Below are positions 23,872-32,974 of a stretch of 64,000 nucleotides of DNA, piece after piece; position 1 is the first letter of the stretch; each line of letters opens with the position of its first letter. The stretch spans positions 434,001 through 498,000 of the forward strand of contig NZ_JBHRTO010000002.1 of NCBI RefSeq assembly GCF_042646385.1. Reading direction: 5' to 3'. Under the pieces are notes generated by a model. The model was not told the origin of the DNA. It was given only the letters and a program-made list of their open reading frames with translations, and ran no database searches. This DNA is from Cypionkella sinensis. GTDB taxonomy: Bacteria > Pseudomonadota > Alphaproteobacteria > Rhodobacterales > Rhodobacteraceae. The translations under genes were made by a program, and so were the position numbers.

Positions 23872-24633
23872 ATGAAGGTTCTTGTACCTGTCAAACGTGT
23901 GATCGACTACAACGTGAAAGTGCGCGTGAAAGCGGACGGTTCCGGCGTCGATCTGGCCAATGTGAAAATGTCGATGAACCCGTTTGACGAGATCGCTGTC
24001 GAAGAAGCGATCCGGCTGAAGGAAAAAGGCGTGGCAACCGAGGTTGTCGTGGTCTCTATCGGCGTGAAGCAAAGCCAGGAAACCCTGCGCACCGCTTTGG
24101 CGATGGGTGCAGATCGTGCGATCCTGATTGAAGCCACCGACAATGTGCACACCGATATCGAGCCGCTTTCGGTTGCCAAGCTGCTGGCCGCTGTTGTCAA
24201 GGAAGAAGCCCCCGGCATCGTGCTGTGCGGCAAACAAGCCATTGATAACGATATGAATGCCACCGGGCAGATGCTGTCGGCACTGCTGGGCTGGAGCCAG
24301 GCAACCTTCGTTTCCGAGCTGGCGATTGAGGGCGACAAGGCCGTTGTGACCCGTGAAGTTGATGGCGGTCTGCAAACCATTTCGGTGAAAATGCCGACCA
24401 TCGTTTCGGTCGATTTGCGCCTGAACGAGCCGCGCTATGCCTCGCTGCCGAATATCATGAAAGCCAAGGCCAAGCCTTTGGCCGCCAAGACCCCGGCAGA
24501 CTACGGCGTTGATGTTGCGCCGCGCCTGAGCGTGGTGAAAACCGTTGAACCCGCAGGCCGCAAGGCTGGCGTGAAGGTGGGCTCGGTCGACGAGCTGATC
24601 GCGAAACTCAAAGACGAAGCGGGGGTGATCTGA
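23872..24633 (+). CDS. etfB: Electron transfer flavoprotein, beta subunit
   Basis: A 253-residue AMP-binding ETF subunit. The start 'MKVLVPVKRVIDYNVKVRV' and the signature 'VKMPTIVSVDLRLNEPRYASLPNIMKAK' with the recognition loop are clear. With EtfA it carries electrons from acyl-CoA dehydrogenases (such as Mcd at 35945) to ETF-ubiquinone oxidoreductase. GGAG precedes the ATG. The stop overlaps the etfA start by one base. Confidence 0.97.
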   Translation: MKVLVPVKRVIDYNVKVRVKADGSGVDLANVKMSMNPFDEIAVEEAIRLKEKGVATEVVVVSIGVKQSQETLRTALAMGADRAILIEATDNVHTDIEPLSVAKLLAAVVKEEAPGIVLCGKQAIDNDMNATGQMLSALLGWSQATFVSELAIEGDKAVVTREVDGGLQTISVKMPTIVSVDLRLNEPRYASLPNIMKAKAKPLAAKTPADYGVDVAPRLSVVKTVEPAGRKAGVKVGSVDELIAKLKDEAGVI

Positions 24634-25559
24634 TGGCCGTTCTGCTGATTGCGGATGTGAACGAAGGCGCTTTGGCGACCGACGCCGTTGCAAAAACCCT
24701 AGCCGCTGTGGCTTCGCTTGGCGAAGTGCATGTGCTGGTGGCTGGCACGGGCGGCGATGCTGCCGCTGCCGAGGCTGCAAAATTGTCGGGCGTTTCCAAA
24801 GTGTTGTTCGCCGATGACCACGCCTATTGCCATGGCATGGCAGAATCCACCGCCGCTTTGGTGGTGGGGTTGGCTGGCAACTACAGCCACATCTGCGGTG
24901 CTGCCACCGCGTTCAACAAGAACGTGCTGCCGCGCGTCGCGGCTTTGCTGGACGTGATGGTGATCTCGGATGCGACCGCCGTGGTCGATGCCGACACGTT
25001 TGAGCGCCCGATCTACGCTGGCAACGCGGTGCAAACCGTGAAATCGGCGGATGCGAAGAAGGTGTTCACCGTCCGCACCGCCACCTTTACCGCAGTTGAG
25101 GCCAACGGCTCGGCGGCTGTCGAGAAAATCGGTGGGCCGGGTGAAGCTGGTCTGTCGGCTTGGGTCGAAGACAAGACCGCAACCTCGGATCGCCCCGAAC
25201 TGACCAGCGCAGGCATCGTGGTTTCGGGCGGCCGTGGCGTGGGCAGCAAGGAAAGCTTCGATCTGATCGAGAAACTGGCGGACAAACTGGGCGCAGCCGT
25301 GGGTGCTTCGCGCGCAGCAGTCGATTCGGGCTATGCGCCGAACGATTGGCAAGTCGGTCAGACCGGCAAGGTCGTGGCGCCGCAGCTTTACGTTGCCGTC
25401 GGGATTTCCGGCGCTATTCAACACCTTGCCGGGATGAAGGACAGCAAAGTCATCGTCGCGATCAACAAGGATGAAGAAGCGCCGATCTTCCAAGTGGCTG
25501 ATTATGGTCTGGTGGGCGATCTGTTCGCCGTGGTGCCGGAACTGATCGAAAAGCTGTAG
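24633..25559 (+). CDS. etfA: Electron transfer flavoprotein, alpha subunit
   Basis: A 308-residue FAD-binding ETF subunit. The C-terminal FAD domain is complete: 'SGGRGVGSKESFDLIEKLAD', 'GASRAAVDSGYAPNDWQVGQTGKVV', 'AVGISGAIQHLAGM' and 'VAINKDEEAPIFQVADYGLVGD'. It is coupled to etfB by the TGATG overlap. A strong terminator follows 24 nt after the stop. Confidence 0.97.
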   Translation: MAVLLIADVNEGALATDAVAKTLAAVASLGEVHVLVAGTGGDAAAAEAAKLSGVSKVLFADDHAYCHGMAESTAALVVGLAGNYSHICGAATAFNKNVLPRVAALLDVMVISDATAVVDADTFERPIYAGNAVQTVKSADAKKVFTVRTATFTAVEANGSAAVEKIGGPGEAGLSAWVEDKTATSDRPELTSAGIVVSGGRGVGSKESFDLIEKLADKLGAAVGASRAAVDSGYAPNDWQVGQTGKVVAPQLYVAVGISGAIQHLAGMKDSKVIVAINKDEEAPIFQVADYGLVGDLFAVVPELIEKL

Positions 25560-25582
25560 CTTCGTGTGCATCGCAACAGAAG

Positions 25583-25606
25583 GGGCGCCTTGCGGCGCCC
25601 TTTTTT
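25583..25606 (+). terminator. Rho-independent terminator of etfBA
   Basis: GGGCGCC (25583-25589), loop TTGC, GGCGCCC (25594-25600), then six T (25601-25606). The T-run also contains the stop codon of the convergent minus-strand gene (25605-25607). Confidence 0.93.
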
Positions 25607-26432
25607 ACATCAGCCGGTGAATGGCGGGCATCAGAAGATCGGCCACTTCTTGATGCGCCACAGGCCCCGGCAACCCCGCCGCAGCAGGGGCCTGCATCGG
25701 GGCAAAGGCCATCCCCTCTACCCCCTGCGACAGCGCAGCATGGCTGATGACAGCCTCGACATATTCCGCAGCGGGCGCACGGATGGCGGCGATCATCTCG
25801 CTGTCAATCAGCAACGGCTGGCGTTCCAGATTGACCCGCCGTGTGGGCGGTGGTGGCGGTTGATCAGAGACCCAGAGCAGAATCACCCGTGGCCCCAGCC
25901 GTGACAGCAACAGCTTCATCCGCGTCACCCATGCCGCGCGCAGCTCTTCGGCCACCACCTCAAACTTGTCGGCAGAGGCGGCCTGTAGCGACATCAGCAT
26001 GTGCCGGGTGAAATTGAACTCGGTAAAGTCAACGCGCGGATAAATCGCGCGCAGCAGCGGCGTGGCGCCCAGAAAGCGATCATTGCGGCGTGGATGCACG
26101 GCATAGTAGCGGTTCGACAGGTTCTGTGCGCCCAGAATCTGCACCACCGTCACCGTGGCTTGGGCCGCGACCTTTGTCACCGCAACCTCATTCAGAAACA
26201 CATCCGGCCCTGCGTTCATGCAGCCCAGATTGGCGACCGGCAGACCCAACTCCCGCTCGATCAGATCGGGGAAAGGCGCGGGCACGAATTTGCCATAAGT
26301 CTCGGTGCCCCCCAGCACCGCCACATAGGCCCGTTCGATATCACGCCTTGGCCCGCGAAACAGAATCCGCGAGTCGCCATAACGGCACGGAAAATAATCC
26401 AGCGACCCCTCGCCGGGAAATACATACGCCAT
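25605..26432 (-). CDS. DUF6473-family protein
   Basis: A 275-residue protein matching the DUF6473 pattern as I know it from Rhodobacteraceae: 'LDYFPCRYGDSRILFRGPRRD', then 'VAVLGGTETYGKFVPAPFP' and 'NLGCMNAGPDVFLNE'. The layout suggests an SGNH-hydrolase or GSCFA-like fold, but no catalytic triad is certain. The function is unknown. In relatives such genes often sit with surface-glycan genes. The ATG at 26432 is chosen over a TTG nine codons earlier. Confidence 0.75.
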   Translation of the reverse strand: MAYVFPGEGSLDYFPCRYGDSRILFRGPRRDIERAYVAVLGGTETYGKFVPAPFPDLIERELGLPVANLGCMNAGPDVFLNEVAVTKVAAQATVTVVQILGAQNLSNRYYAVHPRRNDRFLGATPLLRAIYPRVDFTEFNFTRHMLMSLQAASADKFEVVAEELRAAWVTRMKLLLSRLGPRVILLWVSDQPPPPPTRRVNLERQPLLIDSEMIAAIRAPAAEYVEAVISHAALSQGVEGMAFAPMQAPAAAGLPGPVAHQEVADLLMPAIHRLM

Positions 26433-26593
26433 AGCCCACCCATTCGTCTTAACACCCAAGATCGACTCTGCCCGAATCGCCTTTCCAAATCGCTAATGCG
26501 GGCATTTGTGGCGAATTGTTCCCAAGCGCCACAGGGTTGCGCCTGCCCCCCATGGCTGCGTATGGTGCCGCACGGCAGCAAAGGGGCGTTGGT

Positions 26594-27469
26594 ATGGAAA
26601 TCCGGTCGGTGGGCATCGTAGGGGCGGGGCAGATGGGCAACGGGATTGCGCATGTGTTCGCGATGGCCGGGTATGATGTGCTGTTGAACGACGTAAACCC
26701 GGACATGCTGGCCAAGGCCATCGCCACCATCGACAAGAATATGGAACGCCAGGTCAGCCGGGGCAAACTCGCCGCCGAGGACAAGGCCGCGGCGATGACG
26801 CGGATCAAGACCACGGAAGTGCTGGCCGATCTGGGACCGCTGGATCTGGTCATCGAGGCTGCAACTGAAAAGGAAGCCATCAAGAACGCGATCTTTGACG
26901 GGCTGTTGCCGCATCTGGCGCCGCAGACGATCCTGACCTCGAACACCTCGTCGATCTCGATCACGCGGCTGGCCAGCCGCACGGATCGGCCGGAGAAGTT
27001 CATGGGCTTTCATTTCATGAACCCGGTGCCGGTGATGCAACTGGTGGAACTGATCCGGGGCATCGCCACTGACAAGGAAACCTATGATACCCTGCTTGCC
27101 GTGGTCGCCCGTCTGGGCAAGACCGCTGCAAGCGCCGAGGATTTTCCGGCCTTTATCGTCAACCGCATCCTGATGCCGATGATCAATGAGGCGGTTTATA
27201 CGCTGTATGAGGGCGTCGGCTCGGTGAAGTCGATTGATGAGAGCCTGAAGCTGGGGGCCAATCATCCGATGGGGCCGCTGGAACTGGCGGATTTCATCGG
27301 GCTGGATACCTGCCTTGCCATCATGAACGTGCTGCATGACGGCTTGGGCGACACCAAATATCGGCCCTGCCCGCTGCTGTCGAAATATGTCGAGGCGGGC
27401 TGGCTGGGGCGGAAGACTCAGCGCGGGTTTTATGACTATCGCGGCGAGACGCCGGTGCCGACGCGGTGA
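26594..27469 (+). CDS. hbd: 3-hydroxybutyryl-CoA / 3-hydroxyacyl-CoA dehydrogenase
   Basis: A 291-residue NAD(P)-dependent dehydrogenase. The Rossmann motif 'VGIVGAGQMGNGIAHVFA' lies near the N-terminus. The catalytic His-Glu region is 'GFHFMNPVPVMQLVELIRG', followed by 'NRILMPMINEAVYTLYEGV' and 'ANHPMGPLELADFIGLD'. It interconverts acetoacetyl-CoA and 3-hydroxybutyryl-CoA or longer chains. AAGGGG lies 8 nt upstream of the ATG at 26594. The GGTCCC palindrome begins one base after the stop. Confidence 0.93.
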   Translation: MEIRSVGIVGAGQMGNGIAHVFAMAGYDVLLNDVNPDMLAKAIATIDKNMERQVSRGKLAAEDKAAAMTRIKTTEVLADLGPLDLVIEAATEKEAIKNAIFDGLLPHLAPQTILTSNTSSISITRLASRTDRPEKFMGFHFMNPVPVMQLVELIRGIATDKETYDTLLAVVARLGKTAASAEDFPAFIVNRILMPMINEAVYTLYEGVGSVKSIDESLKLGANHPMGPLELADFIGLDTCLAIMNVLHDGLGDTKYRPCPLLSKYVEAGWLGRKTQRGFYDYRGETPVPTR

Positions 27470-27470
27470 T

Positions 27471-27487
27471 GGTCCCGCGTTGGGACC
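27471..27487. repeat. GGTCCC/GGGACC palindrome behind hbd
   Basis: GGTCCC (27471-27476), loop GCGTT, GGGACC (27482-27487), starting one base after the hbd stop codon. It matches the element at 16465-16481 in 16 of 17 positions. Confidence 0.65.
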
Positions 27488-27554
27488 ACTTCATATCACT
27501 TTGAGATCAACAGGTTAGGCTTCGCCATTCACCGCCCGTCAACCATGCGGGCTG

Positions 27555-28436
27555 TCAGGCCTTCTTGCCCAGATCCAGCGTATGCTCACGCAGCCAGGCC
27601 AAGAAGCCACGCGGATTGCCTTCCCATTTGTCCAATTCGGTCGCCGGGATCGGCGCGCCAATATAAGGGCGCTGTGGTTTGAACAGGGCGCGCTTGATTT
27701 CATACAGCAGCAGGCCCTGCCGCAGCGTATCCGACAGCTTGTTGGCGATCAGAAACGCGCGTGAGTTCTGGCCGGTGAAATGCATCGGCAGGATCGTCGC
27801 CCCCGAGCGCTGGATCATCTTATGGGTAAAGACGTTCCATTCGGCCTCAATCGCCGGACCAAAGTAGCCTTCCGACATCGCGACCTTGCCCGCCGGGAAC
27901 ACGATGATGGCACCGCCCGCCTTCAGATGCGCCATGGTTTCCGTCCGCATCTGCAGACCCAGTTCGCGGGCGTTTTCCTCGTGCGGGAACGGCACCGGAA
28001 TCATGAATTCGGCCACTTCGGGAATACCCGTCAGCAGGCTGCGGGTCAGGATCTTGAAATCGGACCGCACGCGGTTGACCATTTCGGCCATGATCATGCC
28101 ATCGACCAGCCCATGCGGATGGTTTGCCACCACCACCAGCGGCCCGGTTGGCGGGATCAGCGCGATTTCTTCGGGCGGCGTATCAATGCGGATGCCCATC
28201 TGCTTGATCGCCTTGGGCCAGAACGGCGAGCCGAACGGCGCGCCCGAACGCTCAAAATCGCGGATCAGGCGCAGCAGGGTGATCTTCGCCGTCAGCCATT
28301 CAATCGCGCGGATGGTTCCGGCCTTGAACGGGTTGGTGAAGGTGCCGGCATAGGACAGCCGCCGCATGTCATATTCGCGCTTGACCGATGGCGGCCCCGC
28401 AGCAATGACGGTCTCTGTCTGTGGCGTATCTGTCAC
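27555..28436 (-). CDS. Lysophospholipid acyltransferase (PlsC-like) family protein
   Basis: A 293-residue membrane-associated acyltransferase. The acceptor motif appears as 'VVANHPHGLVDGM', an HX5D variant of the common HX4D, as in the hemolysin-like branch of the family. The second motif is 'GGAIIVFPAGKVAMSEGYFG', and 'ATILPMHFTGQNSRAF' follows. It probably acylates a lysolipid or ornithine-lipid precursor. The exact substrate is not deducible. The start is a GTG at 28436 with a weak AGG-containing ribosome binding site. Confidence 0.82.
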   Translation of the reverse strand: MTDTPQTETVIAAGPPSVKREYDMRRLSYAGTFTNPFKAGTIRAIEWLTAKITLLRLIRDFERSGAPFGSPFWPKAIKQMGIRIDTPPEEIALIPPTGPLVVVANHPHGLVDGMIMAEMVNRVRSDFKILTRSLLTGIPEVAEFMIPVPFPHEENARELGLQMRTETMAHLKAGGAIIVFPAGKVAMSEGYFGPAIEAEWNVFTHKMIQRSGATILPMHFTGQNSRAFLIANKLSDTLRQGLLLYEIKRALFKPQRPYIGAPIPATELDKWEGNPRGFLAWLREHTLDLGKKA

Positions 28437-28468
28437 GAAGCCTACCTAAGCCTTCCCCGTCGCGCGCC

Positions 28469-28738
28469 TCAGAACTCTTCCCCGAAGCGGTTGGCCACCA
28501 AATCCGCCAGAGCCGTGGCAAGCGCCGCGGCTGCAGGCCCACTGGTAGAGACCTCAATAGAGGTTCCGCGAGAGGCTGCCAACATCAAAAGCCCCATGAT
28601 GCTGTCACCCGACACAGTCATGCCGTCTTTGCTGACTTGTGCCGTTGCGTCATATTCTTCAACGACCTCGACAAACTTGGCCGAGGCGCGGGCGTGCAGG
28701 CCCTTTTCGTTCATGATTTGCAGCGTTTGCGCGGCCAT
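28469..28738 (-). CDS. Phosphocarrier protein HPr (regulatory PTS)
   Basis: An 89-residue HPr: the phosphorylated His15 is in 'NEKGLHARASAKF' and the regulatory Ser46 in 'VSGDSIMGLLMLAAS'. Ser46 is the target of HprK, encoded four genes upstream in the same operon. No PTS sugar permease is present in the window, so it acts in a regulatory phosphorelay with EIIA. The ATG at 28738 follows the EIIA stop by 4 nt. Confidence 0.94.
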   Translation of the reverse strand: MAAQTLQIMNEKGLHARASAKFVEVVEEYDATAQVSKDGMTVSGDSIMGLLMLAASRGTSIEVSTSGPAAAALATALADLVANRFGEEF

Positions 28739-28742
28739 ATGT

Positions 28743-29138
28743 TCAGGCCCCCCCGCCCAGATCCAGCGAATTGATGTATTTGCGCCCGGCCTCAAGCGCC
28801 GCAGCCACGGCTTCGGTCACGGGAAGTTCGCGCGATTTTGCCAGCTTGATCAGCATCGGCAGATTTGCGCCGTAGATAATGCGCCGCTCGGACGCGGCAC
28901 AGGCCATCAGCGACAGATTGGACGGCGAGCCGCCAAACATATCCGTCACCATCACCACGCCCTGCCCCTGATCGACCGCATCGGCGGCGTCACAAATCTC
29001 ACGCTGTTTGGCGACACGGTCGTGGTCATCCTCAATCGCGATCGCCCGCATGGAGGTCTGCGGACCTACCACGTGTTCAACCGCGGAAAGATATTCCCGC
29101 GCCAAGCCGCCATGTGCCACGATCACGATACCGATCAC
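28743..29138 (-). CDS. PTS EIIA component, mannose family
   Basis: A 131-residue EIIA of the mannose/sorbose type, alone without IIB, IIC or IID. The phosphorylated His9 is in 'IVIVAHGGLAREYL', and 'VVMVTDMFGGSPSNLSL' is the family signature. Proteins of this kind end the regulatory PTS in alphaproteobacteria and can act on ChvG or carbon stores. The start is GTG at 29138. RapZ ends 7 nt upstream. Confidence 0.93.
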   Translation of the reverse strand: MIGIVIVAHGGLAREYLSAVEHVVGPQTSMRAIAIEDDHDRVAKQREICDAADAVDQGQGVVMVTDMFGGSPSNLSLMACAASERRIIYGANLPMLIKLAKSRELPVTEAVAAALEAGRKYINSLDLGGGA

Positions 29139-29145
29139 GCGTGTC

Positions 29146-30069
29146 TTACCTCGACCCTAGAGCAGGCGACGTCGCTGCCCTGCGTTCCAATTCACGGTGC
29201 CGTTTTGACACCGGCCAGCCCGCTTCTGCAAGCACCTTGCCCAGTTTTTCTGCAACTGCAACAGAGCGATGTTGCCCCCCGGTGCAGCCAAAGCCAATCG
29301 ACAGATGCGCCTTGCCCTCTGCAAGATGGGCCGGAAGTAGCATCAAAACAAGGCCCTGCAACCTTTGGAAGAAATCCGCGAACCGCGGGTCACTTTCAAT
29401 ATGCGCGGCCACGGCAGAATCGCGGCCGTCTTTCTCGCGCAGATCAACCTGCCAGTAGGGATTCGCCAGAAACCGGCAGTCAAAAACCATATCCAACCCG
29501 CGCGGCAGCCCGCGTTTGTAGCTGAACGACTGCACCGAGACCGCCATATGTTCCGTTGCGTCACGGTCAAACCATTTGCCGATCTCGGCCTTCAGATCAT
29601 GCGGCGACATCTCGGTGGTGTCGATCAGATGATCGGCGCGCACCCGGACCGGGGCAAGCAGATCAATCTCGCGCGCGATGCCTTCGGTGGGGGTTTCCAT
29701 CGGGGCAAGCGGATGGCGGCGGCGGGTTTGCGAATAGCGGCGGATCAACTCACCGGGATCGCAATCAAGATAGATCAGTTCCAGCCCGATGCGCGGATCG
29801 CGGGTCAGCGTGTCGATCAGTTCGATCAGGGCGGTGGTGTTGAAATCGCGGTTGCGCACGTCAAGACCCAGCGCAATCGGGCGGCCCAGGCTGGGGCCAT
29901 CAATCAGACGCGGCACCAGCGACAGCGGCAGGTTGTCGATCACCTCGAACCCAAGGTCTTCCAGCGCATGAATCGCGGTAGACCGCCCCGCGCCCGAGGG
30001 GCCGGTGATCAGCACCAGTTGATGCTCTGGTCCAGGTTCGGGTTGCCCCGGTGCGGTTACAAGCGTCAC
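29146..30069 (-). CDS. rapZ: RapZ/YvcJ-family nucleotide-binding regulator
   Basis: A 307-residue protein of the RapZ family, which in enterobacteria binds small RNAs and guides RNase E to glmZ. The N-terminal P-loop reads 'ITGPSGAGRSTAI', with Arg in place of the usual Walker A lysine. Further family segments are 'FEVIDNLPLSLVPRL', 'SFSYKRGLPRGLDMVFDCRFLANPYW' and 'IGFGCTGGQHRSVAVAE'. The GTG start has GAGG 5 nt upstream and lies 7 nt after hprK. Confidence 0.93.
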   Translation of the reverse strand: MTLVTAPGQPEPGPEHQLVLITGPSGAGRSTAIHALEDLGFEVIDNLPLSLVPRLIDGPSLGRPIALGLDVRNRDFNTTALIELIDTLTRDPRIGLELIYLDCDPGELIRRYSQTRRRHPLAPMETPTEGIAREIDLLAPVRVRADHLIDTTEMSPHDLKAEIGKWFDRDATEHMAVSVQSFSYKRGLPRGLDMVFDCRFLANPYWQVDLREKDGRDSAVAAHIESDPRFADFFQRLQGLVLMLLPAHLAEGKAHLSIGFGCTGGQHRSVAVAEKLGKVLAEAGWPVSKRHRELERRAATSPALGSR

Positions 30070-30076
30070 GTCAGCC

Positions 30077-30496
30077 TCATCCCAGCCTTGCCCCTTTCAG
30101 ATAGCACAAGACCGAAGCTGGAAAATGGGGGGTTTGCGCGCCAAGAACAAGGGGAAGCGAAACGCCCAGCAAAGTTGTGATCCGGTGTGGCGACAGACGC
30201 GCAGTCTCGGTCTGATCCAGATCGACCACAAGTTGCAGCGTGGCGCTGGCACAGGGGGGCGCATGCAGCAGCCCCACGCCGCGCGCTTCGATCATGCCAG
30301 ACAGCGCGGGTGGGCAGGTGGCGACAAGCTGTTGATCTTGCGCGGTGATCTGGGTTTGATCGTCGGCCACCAGTTCGGCGCCAAAGGCCATCAATTGCAA
30401 AGCCAGCGCCGATTTGCCCGCCCCCGCAGCGCCCAGGATCAGCACCGCGCGGGTATTGACCGCAACGCAACTGGCGTGCAGCAGCAGGCTGGTCAC
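30077..30496 (-). CDS. hprK: HPr kinase/phosphorylase, short alphaproteobacterial form
   Basis: A 139-residue protein covering only the C-terminal catalytic domain of HprK. Walker A is GAAGAGKS (22-29), 'ELVADDQTQI' follows, and the HprK signature region 'GMIEARGVGLLH' is present. The N-terminal domain of the Firmicutes enzyme is missing, which is normal in alphaproteobacteria. It should phosphorylate HPr on Ser46. The GTG start overlaps the chvG stop by 4 bp (GTGA). Confidence 0.92.
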   Translation of the reverse strand: MTSLLLHASCVAVNTRAVLILGAAGAGKSALALQLMAFGAELVADDQTQITAQDQQLVATCPPALSGMIEARGVGLLHAPPCASATLQLVVDLDQTETARLSPHRITTLLGVSLPLVLGAQTPHFPASVLCYLKGARLG

Positions 30497-32184
30497 ACCG
30501 GCAGACCAACCACAAACCGCGCGCCCAGCGGGTCAGAGGTGGGGTCGGCATTGGTCGGGCGGATGTTTTCGGCCCAGATCACGCCACCATGCGCCTCAAC
30601 AATCTGTTTGCTGATCGACAGGCCAAGGCCCGAGTTATTGCCGAAATGTGTTGGCGGGCGGTCGGAATAAAAGCGCTTGAACACCTTGGTCAGCGCCTGT
30701 TCTGGGATGCCGGGGCCAGTGTCTTCGACCACGATCAGCACGCGGTTTTCGCGCCGGCGCGCCCAGACCCGCACCGCATCGCCATCATCGCAGAACGACA
30801 CCGCGTTGGTGATCAGATTGACGAACACCTGCGCCAAGCGGCCCTCGAGCCCGTGGATCTTGATCGGTTCGGTCGGGAAATCGGTGATGAATTCAACATT
30901 TTTCTCGCGCGCCTGATCACCCAGATATTCGGTCAGATTGGCGAGGGTCTTGATAAGGTTGAATTCTTCCTCTTCCTCTTTCACCAGTTCGCTATCAAGC
31001 CGCGAGGCGTTGGAGATATCGGAAACCAAGCGATCCAGCCGCCGCACATCGTGTTCGATGACGTTCAGCAGCTTCTCGCGGTGTTCTTCTTTCTTCACCA
31101 TCCGCATCGAGCCTACGGCAGAGCGCAAGCTGGCGAGCGGGTTCTTGATCTCATGCGCGACATCGGCGGCGAATTGTTCGTTCGCGTCGATGCGGTCGTA
31201 AAGCGCGGCCACCATGCCACGCATCGCCACCGAAAGACGGCCAATCTCATCCGGGCGGGCCGCCAAATCGGGGATACGCACGCGGCCCGGTGACATCTTG
31301 CGGGCGTCACGGTCACGGCCCAGTTCTGCCGCCGCCGCCAGATCGGACAGCGGGTTGGCGATGGTCGAGGCCAGCACCAGCGACAGGCCGATCGAGACCA
31401 GCAGCGCGATCACGAACATCTGCAGAATCTGCTCGCGCTCATAACGCACCAGACGGTCAATCTCGCCCTCGGCCGAGGTCAGCACGATGACGCCAATCGC
31501 AGCACCGCCGTATTGCACCGGGCTTGCCACCGAAAACTGTGCGCCGCCATCGGGCCCGCGTCCGGTGTTCACCGCAACATTGCCGGTCAGCGCACGGGCA
31601 TAAAGGTCACGCGCCAAAGCCTCGGCATTGGCGGCGGCGGGCGGCTTGTTGCCCATGCTGACAAGGCCCGAGACAGCCTCCCATATGCCATTCAGAAGAT
31701 CGGTGATGATCGTTTTGCGATCATCGCGCAATGCATCGCCTGCACGGGCTTGGCCAATCTCATGCGTGACAAGCAAACCTTTGGGATCAAATACAAAAAC
31801 CTCTACCCCCGGCGCAATCGCCAGACCCGAAAGCTGGGTGGGCAGCGCGCCGTTGGTGTTGGCCGCTACGGTTTCGACAACGTTGGAGATCAGCTGCGCC
31901 TCTGTCACCAGCGCTTTTTCGCGCTGCAACACCAGACTGTCGCGGAACGGATTCATGAACAAAACCCCGGCGACCAAGATCACCAGAGCCATGATGTTGA
32001 ACACGATAATCTTGCGCGCCAAGGGCGAGCGGTTCAGCGACACAATCCCGCGCCGGCCGCGACCTTCTGACAGGGCGCTGTCTGCCACCACCTCGGGCGA
32101 GACCCAGTCTTCACCCAACAGCAACTCGCCCGGCTTTTTCGCCGGGGTTGCGTCTTTCATGGATATGTTTTGCGCCGCTGTCAT
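30493..32184 (-). CDS. chvG: Sensor histidine kinase ChvG
   Basis: A 563-residue membrane sensor kinase. A cytoplasmic N-terminus is followed by TM1 (about 59-77), a periplasmic sensor domain (about 78-252), TM2 (about 253-274) and a HAMP domain. The H-box 'AADVAHEIKNPLASLRSA' has the phosphorylated His344, followed by N, G1 ('VVEDTGPGIP') and G2 ('NNSGLGLSISKQIVEAH') boxes. ChvG/ExoS responds to acid or envelope stress. The start at 32184 lies 10 nt after chvI with a GAGG-type site. The frame remains open further upstream, but that part is antisense to chvI. Confidence 0.95.
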   Translation of the reverse strand: MTAAQNISMKDATPAKKPGELLLGEDWVSPEVVADSALSEGRGRRGIVSLNRSPLARKIIVFNIMALVILVAGVLFMNPFRDSLVLQREKALVTEAQLISNVVETVAANTNGALPTQLSGLAIAPGVEVFVFDPKGLLVTHEIGQARAGDALRDDRKTIITDLLNGIWEAVSGLVSMGNKPPAAANAEALARDLYARALTGNVAVNTGRGPDGGAQFSVASPVQYGGAAIGVIVLTSAEGEIDRLVRYEREQILQMFVIALLVSIGLSLVLASTIANPLSDLAAAAELGRDRDARKMSPGRVRIPDLAARPDEIGRLSVAMRGMVAALYDRIDANEQFAADVAHEIKNPLASLRSAVGSMRMVKKEEHREKLLNVIEHDVRRLDRLVSDISNASRLDSELVKEEEEEFNLIKTLANLTEYLGDQAREKNVEFITDFPTEPIKIHGLEGRLAQVFVNLITNAVSFCDDGDAVRVWARRRENRVLIVVEDTGPGIPEQALTKVFKRFYSDRPPTHFGNNSGLGLSISKQIVEAHGGVIWAENIRPTNADPTSDPLGARFVVGLPV

Positions 32185-32194
32185 GGCCTCGCTG

Positions 32195-32896
32195 TCACTC
32201 TTCGTTGTAGCGATAACCAATGCCGTAGAGCGTCTCGATGGCCGAGAAATCGTCATCGACCGAGCGCATCTTCTTGCGCAAGCGCTTGATATGGCTGTCA
32301 ATCGTGCGGTCATCGACATAGACCTGATCGTCGTAGGCCACGTCCATCAGCTGATCGCGGCTTTTCACAAAGCCGGGGCGCTGCGCCAGTGCTTGCAGCA
32401 GCATGAATTCGGTCACGGTCAGCGAGACATCGCGGCCTTTCCAGGCCACCGAATGCCGCAGCGGATCCATCCGCAGATGCCCACGCTCCATGATCTTGGT
32501 TTCTTCGGTCACGGCCACTTCGCCGGTGACAATCGCATCATTGCGGCGCAGCAGCGCGCGGATGCGTTCGACCAGAAGCCGTTGGCTGAACGGCTTTTTG
32601 ACGTAATCGTCAGCCCCCATCCGCAGGCCGAGAACCTCGTCAATCTCATCATCTTTCGAGGTCAGGAAGATCACCGGCATGGTGGATTTCTGGCGCAGGC
32701 GCTGCAACAGATCCATGCCATCCATCCGCGGCATCTTGATATCCAGCACGGCCATGTCTGGCATACGGCGGTTGAAGGCATCCAGCGCGGATTGACCGTC
32801 GTTGAACGTCTCTACCTCAAATCCCTCAGCCTCAAGAGTCATCGACACCGACGTCAGGATATTCCTGTCGTCGTCTACAAGGGCGATCCTTGCCAT
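32195..32896 (-). CDS. chvI: Response regulator ChvI
   Basis: A 233-residue OmpR-family regulator. The receiver has the phosphoacceptor Asp in 'DMAVLDIKMPRMDGMDLL' and Lys in 'DDYVKKPFSQRLL'. The C-terminal winged helix includes 'VDDRTIDSHIKRLRKKMRSVDDDFSAIETLYGIGYRY'. First gene of the chvI-chvG-hprK-rapZ-EIIA-HPr operon. GGGAAG lies 7 nt upstream of the ATG. Confidence 0.97.
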   Translation of the reverse strand: MARIALVDDDRNILTSVSMTLEAEGFEVETFNDGQSALDAFNRRMPDMAVLDIKMPRMDGMDLLQRLRQKSTMPVIFLTSKDDEIDEVLGLRMGADDYVKKPFSQRLLVERIRALLRRNDAIVTGEVAVTEETKIMERGHLRMDPLRHSVAWKGRDVSLTVTEFMLLQALAQRPGFVKSRDQLMDVAYDDQVYVDDRTIDSHIKRLRKKMRSVDDDFSAIETLYGIGYRYNEE

Positions 32897-32974
32897 GTTT
32901 GGGCTTCCCTATACTGCTCGGCTTGCCTGAACTGCTTGCCTGATTTTTGACACATATTCCGTTTTCCTTGCCCC

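Noticed and set aside
28469..29138. HPr and EIIA as parts of a sugar-importing PTS
   Set aside because: No EIIB, EIIC or EIID genes are present, and the operon contains hprK, rapZ and chvGI, which fits a regulatory PTS.
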